From Maricaulis sp965657935 (GTDB lineage Bacteria; Pseudomonadota; Alphaproteobacteria; Caulobacterales; Maricaulaceae), in assembly GCA_965657935.1 (NCBI GenBank), contig CBFHQE010000096.1:1-12150 (forward strand): 12,150 bases of DNA, given 5' to 3'. Shown piece by piece: positions 7,978-12,150 of this stretch. A program made the position numbers and the translations under genes. The notes beneath the pieces are model-generated. The model made no database searches, was not told the DNA's origin, and saw only the letters and a program-made list of their open reading frames with translations. Position 1 is the stretch's first letter. Every line of letters starts with the position of its first letter.

Positions 7978-7999
7978 AGGGGCCGGTTCACCGGCCCCT
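7978..7999 (+). terminator. GC-rich hairpin between metK and ahcY, no T-tract on this strand
   Basis: AGGGGCCGG (7978-7986) and CCGGCCCCT (7991-7999) form a perfect 9-bp stem with a TTCA loop. On the plus strand it is followed by CGCATATACA, not a T run, so it is a poor intrinsic terminator for metK. It may be a 3'-end stabiliser, a partial attenuator or part of an ahcY leader. On the minus strand it is followed by GATTTTTG, but no minus-strand gene ends here. Known SAH-riboswitch sequence features were not recognised in the 72-base gap. Confidence 0.5.
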
Positions 8000-8035
8000 C
8001 GCATATACACAGATCGCAAGAAGGATCGTGAGATC

Positions 8036-9442
8036 ATGACGGATTCCGCAAACAAACCATTTGTCGTCAAGGATATGTCACTGGCCGATTGGGGCCGCAC
8101 CGAGCTGGACATGGCCGAGATCGAAATGCCAGGCCTGATGGCCCTGCGCGAGGAACACAAAGACGCGCAGCCCCTCAAGGGTGCGCGTATTGCTGGCTCC
8201 CTGCACATGACTATTCAGACTGCTGTCCTTATCGAGACGCTGACCGCGCTGGGCGCCGAAGTCCGCTGGGCGTCCTGCAACATCTTCTCCACCCAGGACC
8301 AGGCCGCGGCCGCTATCGCCGCCACCGGCGTCCCGGTTTTCGCGACCAAGGGCGAGACGCTCGAGGAATACTGGGACTATGCAGACGCCATTTTCCATTG
8401 GGGCGACGGCGAAACCGCCAACATGATCCTCGATGATGGTGGCGACGCAACCCTGTATCTGATCCTGGGTGAGAAAGCCGAGAATGATCCGTCCATTCTC
8501 GATCACCCGAAATCGGAAGAGGAAACGGCCCTCTACGCACAGATCAAGAAACGTATAGCCGCCACGCCCGGCTGGTTTGCCAAGGCCAAGGCCGCAATCA
8601 AGGGCGTGTCCGAGGAAACCACCACCGGTGTCATGCGTCTCTATCAGATGCATCAGCGCGGCGAACTGCCCTTCCCCGCCATCAACGTCAATGACAGCGT
8701 GACCAAGTCGAAATTCGACAATCGTTATGGCTGCCGTGAAAGCCTGGTCGACGCCATCCGCCGCGGTACGGACGTTATGATGTCCGGCAAGAAAGCCCTG
8801 GTTCTGGGTTATGGCGATGTCGGCAAGGGCTCTGCCGAGTCCCTGGCTGGCGCCGGCGCTCGCGTCTACGTCACCGAAATCGACCCCATCTGCGCCCTGC
8901 AGGCGTGCATGGACGGTTTCGAGGTTGTTCGCATTGAAGATGTGATCGGTGAAATGGACATCTTTGTTACGGCGACCGGCAACAAGGACATCATCACCGT
9001 GGACCACATGCGCGGCATGAAGGACATGGCAATCGTTTGTAACATTGGTCACTTCGACAACGAGATTCAGGTCGAGAGCCTGAAAAACTTCCAATGGACC
9101 AATGTGAAGCCTCAGGTCGACCTGGTGAACTTCCCGGAAGGCCACCGCATCATCCTTCTGTCAGAGGGGCGCCTGGTTAACCTGGGCAATGCAACCGGAC
9201 ACCCGAGCTTCGTGATGTCATCCTCTTTCACCAACCAGACACTGGCCCAGATCGAGCTGTGGACGGATGGCGATAAGTACGGAAACGAAGTATATATTCT
9301 CCCGAAACATCTGGACGAGAAGGTGGCTGCCCTGCACCTCGACAAGCTGGGCGCCAAGCTGACTGTCCTGTCGGAAGACCAGGCCGACTATATCGGCGTC
9401 TCGCAGCAGGGTCCGTTCAAGGCCGAACACTACCGCTACTAG
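8036..9442 (+). CDS. ahcY: Adenosylhomocysteinase AhcY
   Basis: NAD-dependent hydrolysis of S-adenosylhomocysteine to adenosine and homocysteine. This removes a strong inhibitor of methyltransferases and feeds homocysteine back to MetH. The 468 residues match the longer bacterial and plant-like form, with an extra segment around 147-190. Landmarks are GSLHMTIQTA at 54-63, SCNIFSTQDQAAAAIA at 80-95, NVNDSVTKSKFDNRYG at 217-232 containing the catalytic Lys and Asp, the NAD-binding GYGDVGKG at 258-265, VTATGNKDII near 311-320, NIGHFDNEI at 336-344, and the C-terminal FKAEHYRY tail whose Lys and Tyr close the NAD site. The ATG at 8036 follows an AAGGA that sits rather far upstream at about 10 bases. 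No palindrome like those at metF and metK precedes it, so it probably depends on the metK promoter. A strong terminator follows. Confidence 0.98.
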   Translation: MTDSANKPFVVKDMSLADWGRTELDMAEIEMPGLMALREEHKDAQPLKGARIAGSLHMTIQTAVLIETLTALGAEVRWASCNIFSTQDQAAAAIAATGVPVFATKGETLEEYWDYADAIFHWGDGETANMILDDGGDATLYLILGEKAENDPSILDHPKSEEETALYAQIKKRIAATPGWFAKAKAAIKGVSEETTTGVMRLYQMHQRGELPFPAINVNDSVTKSKFDNRYGCRESLVDAIRRGTDVMMSGKKALVLGYGDVGKGSAESLAGAGARVYVTEIDPICALQACMDGFEVVRIEDVIGEMDIFVTATGNKDIITVDHMRGMKDMAIVCNIGHFDNEIQVESLKNFQWTNVKPQVDLVNFPEGHRIILLSEGRLVNLGNATGHPSFVMSSSFTNQTLAQIELWTDGDKYGNEVYILPKHLDEKVAALHLDKLGAKLTVLSEDQADYIGVSQQGPFKAEHYRY

Positions 9443-9460
9443 GCCAGACCGTCTGATCAC

Positions 9461-9490
9461 AAAACGCCCCGTCATCGACGGGGCGTTTTT
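9461..9490. terminator. Strong bidirectional rho-independent terminator
   Basis: AAAACGCCCCGTC (9461-9473) pairs with GACGGGGCGTTTT (9477-9489) around an ATC loop, with T5 on the plus strand and T4 on the minus strand. It begins 19 bases after the ahcY stop and lies 8 bases from the end of the convergent gene at 9499, so it can serve both. Confidence 0.93.
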
Positions 9491-9498
9491 GTATGCAC

Positions 9499-9906
9499 TC
9501 AGTTCTTCGGCTCGCACCCACATCGCTCGGCAACAGCGCGCGGTTCGCGTATCCAGCAACGCGCGTTTTCCAGATCAGCAAACCCGGCCACCTTGGCACC
9601 CTCGATGTGTGCGACCGTCGTCACGATCATGGACACCACTTCCTGCGCTTCGGGCACCGCTACAAAAGCGAGTTTGCAGCCCGGCCTGAGGTCAGCGATC
9701 AGCCCTTTGACATGGTCAATGATCTGGGCTGGCGGCGCGGTGATCTCGGAGTCCCGGATATTGATGATAGCGCCGCGTGCCAATTTATCATTTGCCTCGC
9801 GCGCAAGCTCCAGCCGCGAGGCGTGGATCTCGTCGACGTCCACATTCTCAAAGTGAGTGAGCTCTGCCGAACCATGCTCAGCCTGGAAATCAACCCTGAA
9901 CGTCAA
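9499..9906 (-). CDS. Small STAS/SEC14-like protein of unknown function
   Basis: A 135-residue soluble protein. I recognise a general likeness to small STAS/SEC14 or SpoIIAA-like alphaproteobacterial proteins: an INIRDSEIT strand near 48-56, a helix then RPGCKLAFVAVPEAQEVVSMIV near 74-95, and a C-terminal KVAGFADLENARCWI near 105-119, a pattern like the xVxVFxDxxxALxWL ending of that group. This is pattern recognition, not an alignment. The start is TTG at 9906: an in-frame TGA lies 10-12 bases upstream, no ATG or GTG is present nearby, and GAGGGG sits 5 bases before the TTG. The short tail ends in GCGCEPKN with two cysteines. It lies 89 bases after the cyclo-ligase stop on the same strand, so it may be its last operon member, though nothing links the functions. 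Ends against the ahcY terminator. Confidence 0.7.
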   Translation of the reverse strand: MTFRVDFQAEHGSAELTHFENVDVDEIHASRLELAREANDKLARGAIINIRDSEITAPPAQIIDHVKGLIADLRPGCKLAFVAVPEAQEVVSMIVTTVAHIEGAKVAGFADLENARCWIREPRAVAERCGCEPKN

Positions 9907-9995
9907 ACCATCCCCTCATGCCTCAAAAGTTCATGATGGAAATCATTACACCGAACTCGCCCAGTTAGTCACGCAACACCCGAAAAATTCGCGAT

Positions 9996-10565
9996 TCAGG
10001 CGTACAAAACGTAATCCAGTGTCCGGTCGTGTGCTTCCCTCGGCACTGCGTCAACCAGTTGCGCTTGATAGCAGATGCCGATGGTCACAACCGTATTTCC
10101 GCTGGCTTCAATCGCGCCGATCGTGCGGTCGTAATAACCGCCACCGTAACCCAATCGCCCCCCGTGCTGATCAAAGGCCAGGCCAGGCACCAGGAGGGCA
10201 TCTGGAACAATGACCTCCGCACCTTGGGCCGGCACAGGTACTCCGAATTCACCTTCGACATACGTGTCACCGACCTGCCATCTGCGAAAACACATGGCTT
10301 CGTCACGTGCCGCCACCACCGGCAAGGCTGTTTCAAGGCCTTCCATCTGGACCGCGGACATCAAAGGCAGCACGTCCAGCTCGCCGCGGATGGGGAAATA
10401 TCCTCCGAGCGATCGCGCCCTGTGACGGCGGATGATGTTCAAAAGCTCTAGGGTCATGGACGCGAGGTTGGGCGCGGCGGCCCGGGCCAACTCGCTGCGA
10501 AGCTGGCGGGCCCGCACGCGCAAGGTTTTTTTCGCCTCGATCAAGGTGTTCTCAGAGAGGTTCAT
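9996..10565 (-). CDS. 5-formyltetrahydrofolate cyclo-ligase
   Basis: ATP-dependent conversion of 5-formyl-THF to 5,10-methenyl-THF, returning stored folate to the one-carbon pool; the E. coli counterpart is called ygfA or fau. The 189-residue protein has the family's N-terminal Lys-Arg-rich helix (KKTLRVRARQLR at 12-23), GGYFPIRGELD at 54-64 contacting folate, and the signature GGRLGYGGGYYDR at 135-147, followed by GICYQAQLVDAVPREAHD near 163-180 that binds ATP and magnesium. A longer reading from an upstream codon would add 14 Arg-rich residues; I prefer the ATG at 10565 because GGAG lies 7 bases before it and family members begin close to the KK-rich helix. The region directly upstream holds the probable 6S RNA, the same neighbour it has across proteobacteria, so some of its message probably comes from read-through of that RNA. 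Confidence 0.93.
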   Translation of the reverse strand: MNLSENTLIEAKKTLRVRARQLRSELARAAAPNLASMTLELLNIIRRHRARSLGGYFPIRGELDVLPLMSAVQMEGLETALPVVAARDEAMCFRRWQVGDTYVEGEFGVPVPAQGAEVIVPDALLVPGLAFDQHGGRLGYGGGYYDRTIGAIEASGNTVVTIGICYQAQLVDAVPREAHDRTLDYVLYA

Positions 10566-10569
10566 GTGG

Positions 10570-10734
10570 CGGCTCCGCCTGCGCCGGCAAGGCGTGTGTA
10601 TCCCCACAGACCCGACAAGTCAGGTGGGCACCGCGTATCAGGGACCACGGTCCCAAACAGAGGCAGTTCCCTCGTGGTGATGTACGGCCGGTAGGATGAA
10701 CGCCTCATCGCACGCTGCAGATAACCGCCACCGC
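10570..10734 (-). ncRNA. ssrS: Probable 6S RNA
   Basis: The 195-base gap between zapA and the cyclo-ligase gene is the classical 6S RNA locus in proteobacteria and holds no open frame. The minus-strand transcript can fold as a long closed rod. GGCGGT (10734-10729) pairs with GCCGCC near 10573-10568; CTGC (10720-10717) with GCAG (10582-10579); GCGTG (10715-10711) with CACGC (10596-10592); and an apical stem ACCACG (10678-10673) with CGTGGT (10649-10644), with local hairpins GAGG/CCTC and GGGAC/GTCCC inside. GCGTTCATCC near 10703-10694 resembles the 5' side of the 6S open central bubble. 6S RNA mimics an open promoter and holds the housekeeping RNA polymerase in stationary phase. The ends are approximate, and the 3' side reaches the cyclo-ligase ribosome binding site. 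The assignment rests mostly on position, size and fold; exact family sequence match was not tested. Confidence 0.7.
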
Positions 10735-10760
10735 CTATGTGGCGACAAAACCGCTCAAGC

Positions 10761-11174
10761 TCAAGCCTGCACCTGCTCAAGGGTGCCTTTATCATGTGCA
10801 GAAGCTGTTTCCTCAGGCTTTCCGTCAAGCTTGTCAGCCAGCGTTTCCATGCGTTCGGCAAGTGCCGTGATGGTTCGCGCCAGTTGGTCCCGTTCCTGCT
10901 CATTATGGCTGTTTTCACCGGCAGATCGGTCTCGCAGCTGATCGACATGCGCCTCCAGCGTTTCAGCGCGCCGCTCGGCCTCCTTGAGCTCATCCACGAC
11001 CACCAGCGAGGCCATCAGCAAAAGGCGAAGATCGCCAATCTGACCAACCTGTTGGGTGATGTCTTGAACCTTTTTATCAAGCAGGGACGCCAGCGATTTG
11101 AGGTAGGCTTCCTGGCCTTCCTCACAGCCGATTGTGAATTCTCGACCATTCAGGAATACGGTGACCTTGGACAT
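10761..11174 (-). CDS. zapA: Cell division protein ZapA
   Basis: FtsZ-ring-associated protein that bundles FtsZ filaments at the division site. The 137 residues begin with the ZapA head domain: VTVFLNGREFTIGCEEGQE at 4-22, a helix YLKSLASLLDKKVQDI at 24-39, and GQIGDLRLLLMASLVVVDEL at 44-63, which is highly typical of alphaproteobacterial ZapA. A coiled coil follows from about 63 to 118 (heptad-rich KEAERRAETLEAHVDQLRD and LARTITALAERMETLADKL), then a short low-complexity tail. The ATG at 11174 abuts the stop codon of the upstream gene with no gap, and GGAGG lies 5 bases before it inside that gene's last codons, so the two are translationally coupled. The C-terminal tail is longer than in E. 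coli ZapA (about 109 residues), as is common in this class. Confidence 0.93.
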   Translation of the reverse strand: MSKVTVFLNGREFTIGCEEGQEAYLKSLASLLDKKVQDITQQVGQIGDLRLLLMASLVVVDELKEAERRAETLEAHVDQLRDRSAGENSHNEQERDQLARTITALAERMETLADKLDGKPEETASAHDKGTLEQVQA

Positions 11175-11471
11175 CTATTCCTCCGTCACCAGGGTACGCA
11201 GGTCATCGATCGCCATATCCAGCGCCTGCGCCGCTTCCTGTGCAGCCATTTGCAAGTCCGCTTCCCGGGACTTGGCGTGGTCGAGCGCTTCGGCGAGACG
11301 CGCCCGGTCGAGATCCGCGTCGGCGCTCGCACCAATGGCGCCCTCGGCTCGCTCGACTCGATCCACAAGCTTGGAGGCCAGCCCCTCGACGCGTGTCATC
11401 GCCCCGTCGAACCTCGAAAGGGCCTGTACAAGCGTGTCGTTATCCGGGCTGCGGGCATCATCCATGTTCAT
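11175..11471 (-). CDS. DUF4164-like small coiled-coil protein
   Basis: A 98-residue acidic, almost wholly helical protein (Ala-, Asp-, Glu-, Arg-rich from about residue 10 to the end, with heptad-like spacing in LSRFDGAMTRVEGLASKLVDRVERAE and LAEALDHAKSREADLQMAAQEAAQALDMAIDDL). Its position directly before zapA and its size match the DUF4164 proteins of alphaproteobacteria, for which no firm function is known to me; a role beside ZapA in division is suggested by linkage only. Of the possible starts I chose the ATG at 11471; the ATG at 11465 is two codons in, and a TTG at 11540 would add 23 residues that look unlike the rest. None has a good ribosome binding site. TTGAAC lies 24-29 bases upstream of the ATG, so a promoter very close to the gene and a leaderless or near-leaderless message is possible. 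The stop codon TAG is immediately followed by the zapA ATG. Confidence 0.8.
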   Translation of the reverse strand: MNMDDARSPDNDTLVQALSRFDGAMTRVEGLASKLVDRVERAEGAIGASADADLDRARLAEALDHAKSREADLQMAAQEAAQALDMAIDDLRTLVTEE

Positions 11472-11676
11472 AAAATCAACTGCGTCGCACAAAAGTTCAA
11501 GTGGAAGGACAGGATCAGCAGCTTTCTCTCTGAATCTCAACTGCGTTTATCAAACAGCTAAACCTGATCTTCGGCAAAAATTAGGCAGGACTCTTTGAAC
11601 CAACATGGAGCCCCCATAGTTGACGGCCTGCGCGCACTCCTCCAAACAGTCGGAGCATCCAGAGAGCGAGTGCACC
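11472..11676. other. Divergent intergenic region
   Basis: About 205 bases between the zapA-side operon and the rightward gene. It must hold promoters for both directions. A GANTC site (GAATC, 11532-11536), the target of the alphaproteobacterial methylase CcrM, is present. TTGACG at 11620-11625 is a possible -35 for the rightward gene but has no clear -10 at 17 bases. No tRNA, long repeat or convincing open frame was seen. Confidence 0.4.
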
Positions 11677-12150
11677 GTGAAGTTTCCGAGCCTGCCCGAC
11701 TGGGCCTTTTTCCCCCTGTCTGCATTGGTCATTGCAGCAATGGTCTATTCCGCGCTGCAGTTCGGCAGCAATAGCCAGCGCTCCACCGAGGAAATCCAAG
11801 CTGAGGGTATTGTGATCGAAGGTGACCAGCTGCAAGGCCTCGTCACCGGACCCGGGCTGGCTGCGACTTTCCTGGATGATGGCAACCAGACGATCGCGCG
11901 CATCATCGCCGATCGGGGGCCCTTGGATGGGGCCCAGTCTGCCGGTGCTTTCATAACCTTAGCGCCAAATGAGCTGGAAGCCCTTCAAGGTTTCAATCTG
12001 ACGGTCAGATACCATGTCCGCCCTTCCCCCACCGACGGTGCAGCCGGGATGCGGACAGCATTCTTCGTTCCAGGCATGAGTCAGAGCGACTGGCAATATT
12101 CCACGCTCGATAATGACTTCCAGGACATCGAATTCGAACTAACCCCACCC
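11677..12150 (+). CDS. Membrane-anchored protein of unknown function (5' part only)
   Basis: An open frame of 158 codons that runs off the right edge with no stop. I do not recognise the family. It starts with a short N-terminus and one hydrophobic stretch, roughly residues 10-28 (AFFPLSALVIAAMVYSALQ), with no cleavage site I can see, then a polar, mostly beta-like region outside the membrane: GIVIEGDQLQGLV near 44-56, AAGAFITLAP-type strands near 88-97, FNLTVRYHVRPSPTDGA near 106-122, and AFFVPGMSQSDWQYSTLDNDFQDIEFEL near 128-155. The alternation of strands and the Trp and Asp late in the piece recall carbohydrate-binding-like beta sandwiches, but that is only a guess. GTG at 11677 is the best start because it sits just before the membrane segment; an in-frame TTG at 11620 would prepend a Cys- and Ser-rich segment that looks non-coding. 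The ribosome binding site is weak (GAG 6 bases upstream). Divergent from the DUF4164-like gene. Confidence 0.75.
   Translation, partial: MKFPSLPDWAFFPLSALVIAAMVYSALQFGSNSQRSTEEIQAEGIVIEGDQLQGLVTGPGLAATFLDDGNQTIARIIADRGPLDGAQSAGAFITLAPNELEALQGFNLTVRYHVRPSPTDGAAGMRTAFFVPGMSQSDWQYSTLDNDFQDIEFELTPP

Noticed and set aside
7964..8035. SAH riboswitch in front of ahcY
   Set aside because: The gap is short and holds only a simple hairpin; the conserved SAH-riboswitch core was not recognised.
8078..9145. A 355-codon minus-strand open frame opposite ahcY
   Set aside because: It lies entirely antisense to a certain ahcY gene, its protein resembles no family, and its openness follows from the GC-biased codon use of the true gene.
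9907..9995. Possible small gene between the cyclo-ligase and the STAS/SEC14-like gene
   Set aside because: Only very short frames such as a nine-codon ATG reading starting at 9919 are present, and its ATG overlaps the ribosome binding site of the real gene.
10737..11561. A 274-codon plus-strand open frame across zapA and its upstream gene
   Set aside because: It is antisense to zapA, which is unmistakable, and it spans the junction of two real coupled genes.
1..12150. Mobile element, CRISPR array, toxin-antitoxin or defence system
   Set aside because: No transposase, integrase, terminal repeats, regularly spaced repeats or defence-type proteins were found; the gene content is housekeeping.

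Overview
The window looks like chromosome from an alphaproteobacterium, most likely the Caulobacterales/Maricaulales side (Hyphomonadaceae or Maricaulaceae-like). The reasons are GC-rich, evenly alphaproteobacterial coding sequence, a B12-dependent methionine synthase split into two adjacent genes, a DUF4164-like gene directly before zapA, and the zapA - 6S RNA - 5-formyl-THF cyclo-ligase order. This placement is inference from protein style and gene order; no database search was possible. I see no mobile element, CRISPR array, tRNA or rRNA.

Layout: (1) 1-1073, + strand: a strictosidine-synthase/SMP-30-like beta-propeller with an unclear N-terminus. (2) 1138-1950, - strand: a YmdB/TIGR00282-type metallophosphoesterase. 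(3) 2045-6623, - strand: a tight operon metF - metH (homocysteine-binding part) - metH (pterin, cobalamin and activation part). (4) 6624-6790: a divergent control region with two copies of an ATAAAG-N4-CTTTAT palindrome, one over the metF promoter and one just before the metK ribosome binding site. (5) 6791-9442, + strand: metK and ahcY, closed by a strong bidirectional terminator. (6) 9499-11471, - strand: DUF4164-like gene, zapA, a probable 6S RNA, the cyclo-ligase gene, and then a small STAS/SEC14-like gene. (7) From 11677, + strand: the first 158 codons of an unrecognised membrane-anchored protein that runs off the window.

The core of the window is a complete methyl cycle. MetF makes 5-methyl-THF, the two-part MetH uses it to turn homocysteine into methionine, MetK makes S-adenosylmethionine, and AhcY hydrolyses the S-adenosylhomocysteine left after methylation, returning homocysteine. 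The paired operators would let one repressor set both arms. The best-fitting known candidate is an ArsR-family SahR-type regulator, but no such regulator gene lies in the window. The folate theme returns in the cyclo-ligase gene, which sits beside the probable 6S RNA as in many proteobacteria.

I found no clearly new system. The most useful leads are the twin operators, the unannotated 6S RNA, the odd 5' end of the propeller gene, and two proteins of unknown function.
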